Assembly (NCBI GenBank): GCA_008828725.1 | Contig: MEHQ01002736.1 | Location: 57,234-121,233, forward strand | Reading direction: 5' to 3' | Length of the DNA: 64,000 bases | Source of the DNA: Saccharina japonica | Taxonomy: Eukaryota; Sar; Phaeophyceae; Laminariales; Laminariaceae | Part shown: positions 12,301-21,884 of the stretch, in pieces | Position numbering within the stretch: the first letter of the stretch is position 1 | How the letters are laid out: every line of letters starts with the position of its first letter | Notes under the pieces: generated by a model | Told to the model about the DNA's origin: nothing | Databases searched by the model: none | Seen by the model: only the letters and a program-made list of their open reading frames with translations | Position numbers and translations under genes: made by a program

Positions 12301-15300
12301 CAAACAGTGCTACCTTTATCGTAGCACGCGTTTGGCCACAAGCAACTAAATGTCTCCATCTCACAGCTGTATTGGTTAATCAGGAACGGAAGTCATGCAT
12401 GATCTTCAGGAGTACTTCCTTACTTCAAACACCGTGGGTGACAGTACGTATATTTCTACTAGTTTGGACGAGAGGTGCACTTATGGCGTTTCTGAGGGTG
12501 GTGGCTTATCACTTGAGGAGCTCTACACATCACCCAAAACATATTTTTGGAGGAAAAGAACACGGCTGCCCAATGAACAATACCATGGCCTAAGCATACA
12601 ATCAAAGCTATCGCCGCATGAGGGCGAGATTCCGATGAGTTTGGGCTAAGGAGCCGGATTATCCATTGACTAATTCAACCACAAAGTGCTACCTCTATCG
12701 TAGAACGCGTCTTTGACCACTTGCAGATATGCCACATCCGATGCACGATTGGGCGGAGGGTTAAAAGAAGGCAATGCCAGACGCCACGACTCGAAGCTGC
12801 CCTCACGCCTCATCGTGTCAACCATGCCCTCGAGATCACACCTACTGTAACAACACAATCCACCCTCTTCAACACGCATCACCGATGCGGGACCCAGTCC
12901 GCAATTCAGGTACAAGAAATGAAATAGAGCGCAGGGGTGACCAGAGCACCACCAAACCAAGTAGCTGAACAAACCAAACACGTTGCACCTTCACACACCC
13001 AAAACGAACGGTCCACGAGGTGAATGTACAGGCATACAGTTCGATGTTTGCTACGGACGGGTAGCGTTGAGAACTCACACAGTCACGTTCTGGAATCTTG
13101 TCCATCCTGTCGTGTTCGCAACCGCCACGACTCCGGTGAGATCGGTGGTGAAGTCGTCGCACCCGGTGCCGCCGGAGACTATGCGGAAAGACCCAGTGGG
13201 CTGTTTTGACGACACCACGAAGTTGAAGTTGAAGGAGTCGACTGCGACAACGTATTGGGGGTTGACACGCGGTCCGCCATTTTATACAATTGCCGCCGAG
13301 TTGTTGACCATGCGCCCTGACGCCTAGCGCGTACGATTCCCACGGAAATAACCCAACGGCTACAAGTGGTCTATTGACGAACGCTTGTCAGCGACCGTGA
13401 CAGTCATGTGCCACGCACACGTTTCGCAATTTAGAGCGGTGAGTTGTCTGGCTACCATGCAACCCACGTACCCCAGCAATCCGATACTCATGTATTCAAG
13501 TACCAACAACATCAAACGACAATCCTTCGTCTTTATAGCGTTGATGCATATCTTAGAAACGAAAATTCCCCAGTGAAATATGTCTACGTGACCCTGATGT
13601 GTCTATACCGAATGACCACCGATTGTTTGGCGTGTTAACGTCTTGGCGATCAACAGGGATCTCGGGTAGGGCAGACAGTTCTACTCGTACGTACGAGGGT
13701 TGCACCGGCAAACATCAAGCAATGATATACTGTGACACTTACAGCTCTCCGTAACCATCACCGTGTACCGCAGGTACTCTCCGAGAGTGATGTATGCGAC
13801 GCTGTAGCCACCTTCCCATGAATTAAATATGTCGACGGCCTCGTCCCCTCGAAAGCCCTGTTGTCGTATCGGCAACACCAGGTACGCGAGGTTAAAATTA
13901 CGACAGCCGAGGGTGCACGCGTCGCCGAGGTTGTTTCGCAGTCTTAACCGTGGGCCACAGCCGAACATATGCTTTGCCGTGAACCCGTGCCATGCTAGGG
14001 GCGCACCAAACCTTTTACAAGGCTCCTTTCTCGACGAAGACTTGACATCGCCCTAGAATCTAGCTTTGACAACAAACAAACGAGGGTCACCCGCGTGTAC
14101 AACCCCATGATATGTAGGTACGTATAATATCGAAACGTACTGTAAACCAAACATGACAATACAGCCACATTGAGTAGCTCTTCTGAACGTCAGGAGCTCG
14201 GCAGTGGGAAACAATTCGTCGGCAGTGTACTACCTCTATCTCAGCATGCATCCGTGCCTTCAACAAGGCTGTGGTCGATTAATCAACCCCTCATATGTAT
14301 ATAGGCCAGAGCCTCAACGATCCGCGCTGTTGACGTGCTGGGCGCATGGCTCTCGTCCACCAATGTGTCCCATTAACCTACACCACAAACACACCGACTG
14401 GCGTGCATTTTGTCAACCAAACCAACCTAGTATGGGGTGCAGTGCCTTCCCCCAACTTCTGCCCCAGCGACGAAGTGCCGATCGATGTGTCAACGAGAGG
14501 GGTAGCTCCTATTTTATATGGAACTCCTCGCTGGCGGGGATATCTTCTTCAGTAAGAAACCGACCAAACACAATAAGAGAGTGAACAACCCCATGATCTA
14601 AGTGTACCACGGACACTTGTGAAGAATATGGATGAGGCTCCAACGAGTTTGGGAGGATGCCTGGAGCTAAGAGTCCCGCCATTTCTGAACTTTTCCCCCC
14701 GCCGGTAGTGAAATATATATCGTAGGACGCCTGTGTCCCCTATCCGAACGCAGACTACAGACACCCAGCCCCAGCAGCGCTATGAAAAAAACTAGACATA
14801 TACATACTTAAGACACCACGTACATTCGGCCCATACCAGAACCTAATACTACATTGTTCGACCACTGCTCAACTCCACCTACCCCGTGAATGGGGTTCAG
14901 TAGTATACACAAGACACCGTGAGTATCAAGCACCTGCAAATATTCTAGCCACCTTTCCCTACTTCCACCTACCCCGGGGATGTTGAAACCGGTCGTGTCC
15001 GAGTATCCCACCCCTTCTCCACCGTAGTCGAACTCCTCCGCTTCAATCAGGCCGGGGACGATTGCAGGGCCTGCGTAGGCCCCTTTAGGTTGCGCGGATG
15101 CCATCAGCGTGAAGTAGTCGATGTTGAATGTCTCGGAGAGCGCACATAGCCAAATGAAGGCTGGGCCCGCTTTAAGACCACTACCACTCCCCCCGGATCT
15201 GTGACGTCAATTGAAATAGAGATTAAAATCATGACAAGGGCAGCACGAATCCCGCGGCGCAAAATAAGCCGGACATTGTGTTTTTCAAAAGCGTAGATTT

Positions 15301-18300
15301 GGGCAGTCGAGTTGAAAGCCGTACATACAACCAAGGTAAGGCGTGCGAGGTGTTCAGTGCCATTCGTTGTTTTAGAACGCGTGTGTGACCCTACTCGCTT
15401 TGTTCGCAGCTTGTGGGTTTTGCTACACCAAGCACAGCCAGACGCCTAAGTCGGATACGAGCAATTCCGATACGACCGAACGCACGACACGCCGTATAAA
15501 AGTGCTGCAGTAGCACATGCGCACAAACGAATCGCCAAGCGTCGCGCCACTTGTACGTTCCCGACACCAGTACCAGTTGGTATCACGACATATAGCAGTG
15601 CACATAATATTTACCTTTGCTCTTCGCTGGAGTGACTCAATATATATCCGCAATCCCGACTGTGAGCAACAAGGAACGGCCAACCCGATTAAAACGTGTC
15701 ATGCCGTAGGTACCATAAAATTAAAAGGCGAATGGCGCCCCCGCCATACAATGGTTGAGTAATTCCTCGAATACTCAGTAAGTACAACGTTTGGCCCAAC
15801 AAACTGTTCATGTTGGACACGCGTCACCAAGGATAAAGCAAACATACACCCCCTTTATGCGGCGAGCTCGGTCGACGAGAAACTGTACGTCACTCGTGCT
15901 GTGCTTCAACGGGGTGTCCGTGATACAGTGCGCAACACTGTCCAGCACAAGGCAAACGTAACGACCAAACATAGCTAAGACTACCTCGGCGGCGCCCATG
16001 ACGAACCCACACTACTACTGACATCGCATGCTACGGCAGGGATAGTTATGACCCCCCTCAACTTGAGGAGCTCTTCAACATGACACCAAACGCGAACTGC
16101 GCATGACATTTCACACTTGGCTCGACGAACTTTCCCGGGGGGGCCGGTATGGAACAAATAGCCGAAGCGTGCTACGACCAGTATAAGTTGCACCTGATGT
16201 TTGAGCGGTTCCTTTTTGAAGAGCTGTATACGCCGTTTGAACAACTTTGCATCAACCTAAGCCGGGTAACGCAATCGCATGGCCTCCAGCGTGCATCTGA
16301 CGAACACGTTATTGTAGTGAACACATTGGATCTACAGACACTGGATACGAGATCCTCAGTTGCTGTCGTTGTAGAAACCCACTCAGCGACAAATCGTTTC
16401 GCTCAGAATTTCAACTCCCTGTCGTAGTACGCCTCGAGAGGGTAAACGAACAGCTGGCATTCCTCGAATTTTGAGAGCCGTAATAATTTGGGTGCACTTC
16501 TAGGGTAGCTCAGACATACCTATTCAATAGATGCCGAGCAACGCCCGAGGGACGGCCGAACGGCTATGGTGCAGTCGGTTCCTGGAACTTACTGACGACA
16601 CGGTATGGCGGCGGCTATTACACTCAGTTTAGTTCCAGCCCCTCAGAGCCACCAGGACGGGCGACAAACCTAACTGTTTGCAGGTGTTTATGCTTCAGGT
16701 TGTTTTCAGGTTCGCGGTAGGTACTGCCATGGGAGCGTTTGTCACTCTTCGCCAACCATATAGGGTTGGGTTCTATTTTTAGCGAGGTGGGAGACCAGGC
16801 CGCTCGAGTGGCGAATACGCGGTAAATAGGTGAAAATGGGGGGTTACAGTATATTCAACCGCTATCGTAGGCCCAGTCCAAGCGTCCAAAACTCACACTG
16901 CCAAATTCATGTATATTTGGAATCCTCTGGTTTTCGGCACCGCCACAACGCCGCTAATGTCGGTGGTGTAGTCGACGCACCCGGTGCCGCCGGAGACAAG
17001 GCGGAAAGAGCCAGTAGACTGGACTGATGACACTCTGAAATTGAAGAAGGACTCATCGACTGCGAGGGAGGGGAAGGGGTCGTCATACGTGAGGTTCATT
17101 GTGTATATTGTTCAACTCGCCTCGTGATGTTACACCACATCTAGCAATTGTTATCTCCAACACGAGAGCAAGCGGTGAATAGGTTATGGCGTGAATGGCG
17201 TTATGATAGTGTTCGTCGTGTGCTTGTATTTTATCAGGATAACGCGTCTTGCGCCCCATAACAAACGTTTCTACGTTAAATGACACGCTCTCGTGAATAC
17301 GTCCTGGTATGTTGGGTACCTCACCGTCTTCCGTGACGTTCACGCTGAAACGGAGATATTCGCCTCGGGTGATGTTGCGGACGTGGTAACCACCTCTGTC
17401 CAAACCTTGAACGTCGACCGCTTCATTTGGTCGAAAGCCCTGTCATGGTATTATTATCGACACCAGAGAGCCATGAAACCCGTCAAGCGCCCATTCAAGT
17501 GAAGCTTACGGTGACAAAACACCCATGCTACTACGATAGGTGGCAAGACATACTATATTCCCGAAGCTCCTCTCCGCCGCACCCAAACACTGACGTTTGG
17601 GAAAACCGGGCGAAACAACACCGATTACCAATCCCGTGTTTGACCCATGCCGTAGATATTCGAACGATTGATATTGACAAACCTTACAAGGCATTCCAAC
17701 CATACCGGGTAGAGCTGCAGCCGAATTGCCTCGGCCAGCCAGAACAAACGGGTACGACTATTGCCTACATGCGCTACCCATATAATAGCATGAGCCAACC
17801 TTAGTGCGGCATTGCTGTGGTTTTTTGTTTTTCCGTGTATTATGGTATGGAGGGGTGTCGTGTTGCCGTGGCTTCAACAGGGAGTTATGCGGCGCAAGAT
17901 GGGGCTGTCTACGGACGCATGCGACGGTATTAGTAGCCCCTAGATTGTTTCTTTGAATCATCTTGCTTGAAGCAGGGGAAAACGGACACAAAAACAGAGA
18001 AACCGGAGGCACACCCGCGGCCATGTCATATTAACAAAAACAAAACAATGGTGGGTTAGAGCGGGTTGTCGATGTTGTCAGAATTGGTTGAAAACCATTG
18101 TTGCTGTCAGGGTTGTCTTGCCCGGGTCTAGGGTAACCCCCTTCCTGGTTCTCAAAAGAAAGAGACCAATAGCGGACTGTCGACGTTGTATGTTCGTGTA
18201 TCCATGGCTCTTTACTTCACACGTAAATTGAGCGAGTTTTGTGCGTGACCAATTGTAGAATGGTTTTCCATGGACTAGGTTCGCTAGAAACACAAACGGG

Positions 18301-20392
18301 GCTCCGACGGCATTGGCTAGTTACTCAGTTGACGTACGTCGCCGATCCTAACGTTTACGTCTCACGACGTGCTTCCCCTTAGCGCTGCACGCGTCCAAAT
18401 ACTGTAGCCCTTTTACTGACCGGAATCCTAAGCGGACGACTGCAGTTGTCCGGCCGTGTGGATATTTCTGCGTCAATTTTGTTTTGCCATCACTTCTGCT
18501 TTCCAGCGTAACTCGGAGCGCCCCCCCCAGCGATCTCGTACATGAGCCGTTGCCGCCGGTACGGGTCTTCATGCTATCGCGCATAAAGCTAGTTCACCAT
18601 TTCCCCACGTTAGTCAAATTGCATTGCGTTAACCTAACTCAAGCTTTCGCGAGTTCCGCTATTCGATGTATATTTACGAAACAGTCCCTACGAGTATGTT
18701 GATACTTGAACTCGCAAGATTGAACTAAGTAGGAACGAAAACAACATACCAAGCCAACAGGGGCGCCATATGGGCTTTGCCATTCAAGTCCGCTTCAATC
18801 GTCGATTTTGTATTCCAATACACACAAAGGTTCTGTCGAGCGAGACCGTCGCAAGTTGCCTACCCGCCACTTTGACGCTCCGGAAACAACTGGCACGCGC
18901 TACCACTGTTTACCTGAAATTAGCGCGTCTGACGGGGACCGCTATCTGAGGGACTAGGCTGTAACATTGACATCCTCTTTGCCCTTCGTACCAGCATTCA
19001 TATTATAGCCCAAGGAGGTCTCCCGGAGATATTTGGTGTACAGACAGCGTGCACCATGTATCTAGCTTGGGTTTGGGTGGCGTATTGAGCTCTGGTTTAG
19101 TCAGCGGTCTCGAAACATGAGGTGCTATAGACGCATGCTACGGTAGAGGTGCAAAACATATTTCGGGAGAGTGGTCACGCAAGGAGCATTCGACCTCATC
19201 CAAACCTTGATTTAGAGGGAGGCCAAAAAGCTACCCGATTAACCATCTCATTTTTCTTGTCTAAGTAGAAAACAAAACACATTATTACCAACACAACACT
19301 GAAATTCGTACAATTTTGGGTTGGGCAGTTTTTGAGCGATAATGTGCTACGTTTATACAGTAGGGCCCTTGTCGAAGCACGCACCAAGCTCCGGCCGTTC
19401 AGACGGCAACATATACAGAACACAGTGGTAGTCCCACCGTCAGAGCTGAGACCTTCCACACAAGACACAGCGCGAGGCACCTGCTGCGCTTTGCCCAGCT
19501 ACCCCCTTTCCACCCACATTGCCAGTGTTGTTGACAGTGGAGTCGGAGTAAGCCACGCCTTCTCCGCCCAAGTCAAAGTGCTCAGCTTCGATCGTGCCGG
19601 GAACAGACGCGGGCGTGCCTGAATAGGGCCCCCCTGCGTACTGTGTTGGCAGAACGAGAGAAGAAGGTGGGCGAAACATTACTCAAATAGTCATGTTCAG
19701 GTCTGTAAGAGACATATTCTCGCAATTTAGGAGTCGAGTGATTTTTCCTATCGAAGAAATTCGCATGGAACTGGATTAAGCGTACGCCACTCAACCTGCT
19801 GAACACAAGTGCAACGAAGAGAAATTAGTTCACACGGGGGTGCCATCGATAGTTTGCGGCCGTAACCACAACATCGGTAAGGGTGCTTAAATAATAAATT
19901 GTGGCTACGCAAATTTCTCGACGATACTTTTCTCAAACCACCTTGTTTGGTGTTGGCAATGCTGCCGTTCCGCAAACATCGAGCACTGGAAAAGATTCAC
20001 ACTCCTGTGAGAACTGGGCGCTCTTTACAGTATATGAGCCTCGCCCAAACTATTAATAAGACATTTTGACACTTTTTACCACCGCCCTGCGGTCATGGGG
20101 GAGAATACTTGGGAGTATACTACGTAAGGCAAACGTGGCAGTTGTAGAAAGCTTCAGCAAGGCGAGATGCCACGTACTGTATTCGATGATCGCAACACAA
20201 TGACATAATTTATTGTTTGTCGGGACGGGCGCCAACACCCATACGGAGCCCCCGTGATGACTCTATTGATATGTGTCACACCAATGCTAGTCAAGGCATA
20301 ATATATCGAAACACGAGGCTTACCTGCGCTAGAACGCGCGAGGAAACGATGAGAAGGCCAAGGACCACTCTGGACAAGATGGACGCAGCCAT
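88..20392 (-). CDS. Secreted multi-CBM6 protein, 11 exons seen, 3' end outside window
   Basis: Spliced gene on the minus strand. Exons, 5' to 3': 20392-20324, 19640-19518, 17439-17325, 17059-16897, 15198-14973, 13857-13743, 13241-13079, 11977-11752, 2512-2398, 2032-1870, 316-88. They sum to 1,707 bp, 569 codons without a stop. Every junction is GT-AG and phases agree at all ten joins. The product begins with a signal peptide (residues 1-22), followed by three complete CBM6-like beta-sandwich modules of about 168 residues including linker, and the start of a fourth. Each module shows IPG-IEAE-FD-GG at its start, EAVDI and GEYLRYTV in the middle, SGGTGCDDYTTD next, and SFNIDSF at its end, as in the CBM6 family, which binds beta-glucans and related polysaccharides. 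The protein is therefore probably extracellular or in the cell wall. Whether a catalytic domain follows cannot be seen. Ligand and organism are not determined. Confidence 0.88.
317..1869 (-). other. Intron 10 of the CBM6 gene
   Basis: 1,553 bp between exons 10 and 11. I see no recognisable repeat, RNA gene or ORF with family resemblance in it; the short open frames are not supported. Confidence 0.7.
1870..2032 (-). CDS. Exon 10: third quarter of CBM6 module 3
   Basis: 163 bp, phase 1 in and phase 2 out, acceptor CGTTCGCAG, donor GTGAGT. It reads DAFFFSFVISSNKNTASFQI, TGGTGCDDFTTNLSG and LVNVPFTGGF. Its last two bases join the first base of exon 11 to make a valine codon, as at the equivalent joins upstream. 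Confidence 0.86.
2398..2512 (-). CDS. Exon 9: middle of CBM6 module 3
   Basis: 115 bp, phase 0 in and phase 1 out, acceptor CCTCTGCAG, donor GTACGT. It reads AYRTDEAVDIEALDGGGY and EFLRYTVDVTEN. It departs from exons 3 and 6 at its first residues (AYR for GFR) and in KKEFLRY for GEYLRY. Confidence 0.86.
3720..4075 (+). repeat. Dispersed repeat family R1, copy 1
   Basis: Similar in the same order to 10700-10985 and, inverted, to 39840-40010. Shared landmarks include AATTATTCGGCRTTAT, CAACTGGCATGGTTTGGTTG, GGTAGACTGGTAGA and the CTGGGCCA segment. No coding content is recognised. The copies are diverged, so this looks like an old mobile element of unknown class. Confidence 0.7.
4545..5310 (+). 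repeat. ~88-bp satellite, about 8 units
   Basis: The landmark CTGCTGGGTGAGAGATA recurs near 4629, 4716, 4808, 4889, 4977, 5062, 5152 and 5240, a spacing of 81-92 bp. Each unit also has a CACGTGCACGATAAATAT-like segment and TGTGGCATAATG. Units are diverged, which implies an old array. Confidence 0.85.
5310..5692 (+). repeat. Left part of the ~345-bp satellite, split by the hAT-like element
   Basis: Contains landmark sequences of the array at 7417-8680, such as GGGGCGCAGATTGTTCTG near 5363 and GAGCGCAGGAACAATTTAT near 5460. It joins the right part if the insertion at 5701-7408 is removed. Confidence 0.6.
5743..6240. repeat. 42-bp minisatellite, array 1, open in frame on both strands
   Basis: About twelve units of consensus AGTTGTCTGCAGACAACTAG followed by TTGCACAACTTTTTCAAACAGT. 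The core AGTTGTCTGCAGACAACT is a perfect 18-bp palindrome. Forty-two bases equal fourteen codons, so long frames stay open on both strands: QLVAQLFQTVVVCR-type repeats on plus and LFEKVVQLVVCRQL-type on minus. I read these frames as a by-product of the repeat, not a gene. Confidence 0.85.
6259..6447 (+). other. GC-rich open frame inside the hAT-like element, unrecognised
   Basis: A frame running through the internal terminus-like sequence reads VLFLDGNLGLIPEEIPKLGH and onward to TADL, then TAG at 6445-6447. It is acidic and Leu/Pro-rich, with GC clearly higher than its AT-rich flanks and no low-complexity repeat. It could be a captured host exon fragment. I do not recognise the family, and the upstream part of the frame is just the repeat. 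Confidence 0.35.
6464..6699. mobile_element. MITE family M1 copy nested in the hAT-like element
   Basis: Inverted ends ATCCCACGGTAGGGGTA at 6464 and its complement ending at 6699. The interior has GTTTGGCTAAAACTTTTCTG, found inverted in the M1 copy near 12290, and a hairpin TGAGCTCCTCA-TG-TGAGGAGCTCA at 6643-6666. The terminal sequences are diverged from other M1 copies. Confidence 0.55.
7090..7400. repeat. 42-bp minisatellite, array 2
   Basis: About seven further units of the same 42-bp repeat as at 5743-6240, again with the palindromic AGTTGTCTGCAGACAACT core. Its start, CGGCCGTAACTACTCAGGAG, parallels CGGCCGCAACTACTCAGTAC at the start of array 1, so the two arrays look like a duplicated terminal region. 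Confidence 0.85.
7417..8680 (+). repeat. ~345-bp satellite, 3-4 units
   Basis: The landmark GAGCGCAGAATATTTGTAGAC recurs near 7527, 7876, 8219 and (diverged) 8552, giving spacings of about 349, 343 and 333 bp. Units also share GCTCACACGTCGCGGCA, TATTCTCGCTGTTACCCCT and ACGAGTTGAGA segments. The same satellite continues leftward of the hAT-like insertion. Confidence 0.75.
8697..8945 (+). repeat. Dispersed repeat family R2, copy 1
   Basis: Parallels 11085-11320: GGTGTTGCACCATTGGGTGT against GGTGTTGGACCATTGAGTGT, then GTGAGTATG and GTAGACATGTCAG segments in the same order. The two copies flank the TACCGGTA element at 8963-10698 and the R1 copy beside it. Confidence 0.65.
8963..10698. mobile_element. 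TACCGGTA-array element, copy 1
   Basis: 1.74 kb with inverted ends CCAAAGGCAAGTTCGGTAGG and CCAAAGGTATGTTCGGTAGG. Two arrays of a ~41-bp unit (ACCGAACTTACCGAAGTGTC then GGGTACCGGTATTGAAAAAG), at about 8963-9385 and 10195-10698, flank a non-repetitive centre. The centre is shared with 22330-23130 and, shortened, 45220-45590; it includes CTTCTCCCACTACACGAAG and GAGCCAAGGACCAG-like segments. No transposase is seen. This appears to be a non-autonomous DNA transposon family with arrays inside its ends. Confidence 0.75.
10700..10985 (+). repeat. Dispersed repeat family R1, copy 2
   Basis: Same landmarks as 3720-4075, with the order AATAATTCGGCGTTAT, CAACTGGCATTGTTTGGTTG, GAGCTGGTAGACTGGTAGAG and TGCTCGCTGGGCCAAGTATC. 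It abuts the TACCGGTA element. Confidence 0.7.
11085..11320 (+). repeat. Dispersed repeat family R2, copy 2
   Basis: Second copy of the sequence at 8697-8945, with the same segment order and moderate divergence. No coding content is recognised. Confidence 0.65.
11752..11977 (-). CDS. Exon 8: end of module 2, start of module 3
   Basis: 226 bp, phase 2 in and phase 0 out, acceptor TATTGTCACAG, donor GTGAGA. It reads SGQGNGGLAAGETQIWLC, SESFNIDSFTM and then AIPGLIEAEGFDLGGQGVAY. The following intron, to 2513, is about 9.2 kb and holds most of the repeats in this part of the window. Confidence 0.88.
12115..12335. mobile_element. MITE family M1 copy
   Basis: Left end AATGCTGCGATAGAAGCGCC, right end CAGTGCTACCTTTATCGTAG followed by CACGCG. 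The interior has the family segment CACTTGAGGAGCTCCGTACG and GATTTTGGATTAAGGAGCTC. It lies in intron 7 of the CBM6 gene. Confidence 0.65.
12480..12710. mobile_element. MITE family M1 copy, left end unclear
   Basis: Has CACTTGAGGAGCTCTACACA, GAGTTTGGGCTAAGGAGCCG and the right end AAGTGCTACCTCTATCGTAG. It follows the copy at 12115-12335 in the same orientation. The left terminus cannot be placed with certainty. Confidence 0.55.
13079..13241 (-). CDS. Exon 7: third quarter of CBM6 module 2
   Basis: 163 bp, phase 1 in and phase 2 out, acceptor TTGTCGCAG, donor GTGAGT. It reads DSFNFNFVVSSKQPTGSFRI, SGGTGCDDFTTDLTG and VVAVANTTGWTRFQNVT. The TGWTRFQNVT stretch resembles the TGWQ-W-TV strand seen in bacterial CBM6 modules. 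Confidence 0.88.
13743..13857 (-). CDS. Exon 6: middle of CBM6 module 2
   Basis: 115 bp, phase 0 in and phase 1 out, acceptor GACAACAG, donor GTAAGT. It reads GFRGDEAVDIFNSWEGGY and GEYLRYTVMVTES. It is slightly more divergent than its counterparts, with FNSWEGGY where they have a LDxGGY pattern. Confidence 0.88.
14973..15198 (-). CDS. Exon 5: end of module 1, linker, start of module 2
   Basis: 226 bp, phase 2 in and phase 0 out, acceptor GACGTCACAG, donor GTAGGT. It begins SGGSGSGLKAGPAFIWLC and ETFNIDYFTL, the final strand of module 1, then opens module 2 with VPGLIEAEEFDYGGEGVGYS. This exon shows that module borders do not coincide with exon borders. Confidence 0.88.
15199..16896 (-). other. 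Intron 4 of the CBM6 gene
   Basis: 1,698 bp. Apart from an M1-like partial copy near 16018-16110 (GCATGCTACGGCAGGGATAG and ACTTGAGGAGCTCTTCAACA), I see no feature. Confidence 0.55.
16897..17059 (-). CDS. Exon 4: third quarter of CBM6 module 1
   Basis: 163 bp, phase 1 in and phase 2 out, acceptor CCCTCGCAG, donor GTGAGT. It reads DESFFNFRVSS, SFRLVSGGTGCVDYTTDISG and VVAVPKTRGFQ. The same class recurs at 13241-13079 and 2032-1870 with identical length. Confidence 0.88.
17325..17439 (-). CDS. Exon 3: middle of CBM6 module 1
   Basis: 115 bp, phase 0 in and phase 1 out, acceptor ATGACAG, donor GTGAGG. It reads GFRPNEAVDVQGLDRGGY and then GEYLRFSVNVTED. The same exon class recurs at 13857-13743 and 2512-2398 with identical length. 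Confidence 0.88.
17440..19517 (-). other. Intron 2 of the CBM6 gene
   Basis: 2,078 bp. A diverged M1 copy lies at about 19131-19370; the remainder shows no recognisable gene or repeat. Confidence 0.6.
19131..19370. mobile_element. MITE family M1 copy, diverged
   Basis: Left end GCATGCTACGGTAGAGGTGC, right end TGTGCTACGTTTATACAGTA. The length of about 240 bp fits the family; interior similarity is weak. Confidence 0.5.
19518..19640 (-). CDS. Exon 2: start of CBM6 module 1
   Basis: Acceptor CCAACACAG and donor GTGGGT bound 41 codons in phase 0-0, reading YAGGPYSGTPASVPGTIEAE and on to AYSDSTVNNTGN. It is shorter than later exons of this class because no preceding module has to be closed. The Glu pair in EAEHFD matches the conserved CBM6 N-terminal strand, which carries a calcium ligand in the family. 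Confidence 0.88.
20324..20392 (-). CDS. Exon 1: start codon and signal peptide
   Basis: Twenty-three codons starting MAASILSRVVLGLLIVSS and ending VLAQ, followed directly by the donor GTAAGC. The pattern is a short polar start, a hydrophobic core and a V-L-A cleavage motif, so cleavage is expected after residue 22. The exon ends in phase 0, matching the phase 0 acceptor of exon 2 at 19640. It is too short for ordinary ORF detection. The start was chosen because it gives a complete signal peptide with a donor in the right phase. Confidence 0.8.
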
Positions 20393-20562
20393 CGATGAGT
20401 CGTCTCGCACGCAGCAGTAGGTGAATTACCTGTCACTTGTTTTATGGTGTTTTATGGCGCAGACAGAGGGCATCGCCCCGGATGGACGAGGTCATTCATT
20501 TGTATTACTCTCGAAACGAAAACGATAAACTAGTGGATGCCTTGGTCTGCATTGACAAACTA
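20393..20562 (-). promoter_or_regulatory. Probable core promoter region of the CBM6 gene
   Basis: The 170 bp upstream of the start codon contain two tandem CATAAAAC motifs on the minus strand (20439-20457), about 50-65 bp before the ATG, a plausible TATA-like position. This is inference from position and composition only. Confidence 0.3.
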
Positions 20563-20640
20563 CCACTCCGTCCCGAAATATAAGCACACTTTTATCGGAT
20601 ATTAATTTACAAAATGTGCTTATATTTCGGGACATAGTGG
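20563..20640. mobile_element. Stowaway-like MITE (Tc1/mariner type), 78 bp
   Basis: Inverted ends CCACTCCGTCCCGAAATATA and the complement of CCACTATGTCCCGAAATATA, continuing through AAGCACA, with only about 20 bp between the arms. It is flanked by TA at 20561-20562 and 20641-20642. TA target duplication and CTCCGTCCC-type ends are typical of Stowaway MITEs. It sits 170 bp upstream of the CBM6 gene start. Confidence 0.85.
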
Positions 20641-20644
20641 TACG

Positions 20645-21880
20645 AATTATTCGGCTTGACACTTGTTGCGAAGTCCTTTCTCGTAGTTTGCGCGTTTACG
20701 ACTGACTGGGCCAGCTCCGAGGTTGTCGTTCCGTACCCTGTGTCTTGCGGTCGTTGTTGTTGATGCTGTGCACTGCCACCCCTGGCCGCAGCAGCATAGA
20801 TATCGATAAGGGTTGGTGTGGGCTTGACAACTCAGGGACCCTCACCTTGCTCCGTACATACACACGCACTTACCACGCGTATGACGCGGCATATAATCTC
20901 GGTGCACATATCATGATGAACTACTGTAGATCTCCCCCGCCGTTGCTTTCAACGTTACAGAGCGTGCGAAGTCTCTATTCCCTCAGACTATTGTTGCCGT
21001 TGATTATTCCTACTACCATAGCTGCCACTGTTGTGTAATGGGTACTTTATTTGGATCTGCAGTTTTCTTTGTCAGATACGGCAGTATTGAGACGTGAGTC
21101 GTAGAGTTACACCACTGCAGCCTAACCTTTGTGAGGTCGCGTCTGAAACTGACGGCGATCGATTATTCACAAACAACTGCAAAAAACGCGATGTGTGTAT
21201 TGTACTTACTTGTAGATGGTTCGGATAGCCAGGGAAATATAGTGGCTTTTGGAGGAATAATCGTCAACTTCGGTCGATCGATGTCGATGACAGGGTATGG
21301 AGAAACGACAAAACAGCACTCCATCTCGATTTACCACGATCGACAATTCATGCGAACCAGGTTCCCGACCCCAACCAACTAAGTTGGACCTAACCAAGAA
21401 AATTCAACCCTTGGCAACACTTACGTGTGGTGTAGATTGCCATTAAATTTGTGTTTCATGTATGCCTGTGTGTATGTGCGTACCAGGCATATGGATTTTG
21501 TGTAGTTGCTACGTGAACTTATGGCATGTATAATAGGATACTTCAAACTCCTGTCCTGCTCAATATTAAAATGTACTCGAAACACGGGTGCCGGTGATTG
21601 TTTAACCGTTGACTGTGCTTGCGCCCCGCTTGTTCTCAGTCGTGTTCTATAGGTAAGAGTCTGAATCAGTGTTTTAACGGTATCGGGATCGCGTGGGAAA
21701 GGCGCACCGGAATCAGGCCGGAAATTGAAAACCAATTACCAACAATTTCGTATTTTTTTACTAAACCTTAAATTGTGATGTTATGATAGTATTTTGTGTG
21801 TGTGTCGTTCGAAGTATTACACCCGGACTGTCAACGCTGTATTTGGACCGAGCGAAGCGGAGTTGAACGGAAATAAAAGC
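20645..21880. other. Stretch without supported features
   Basis: Short open frames only; none shows domain resemblance or a convincing splice pattern, and no repeat was matched elsewhere in the window. Confidence 0.6.
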
Positions 21881-21884
21881 AAGA

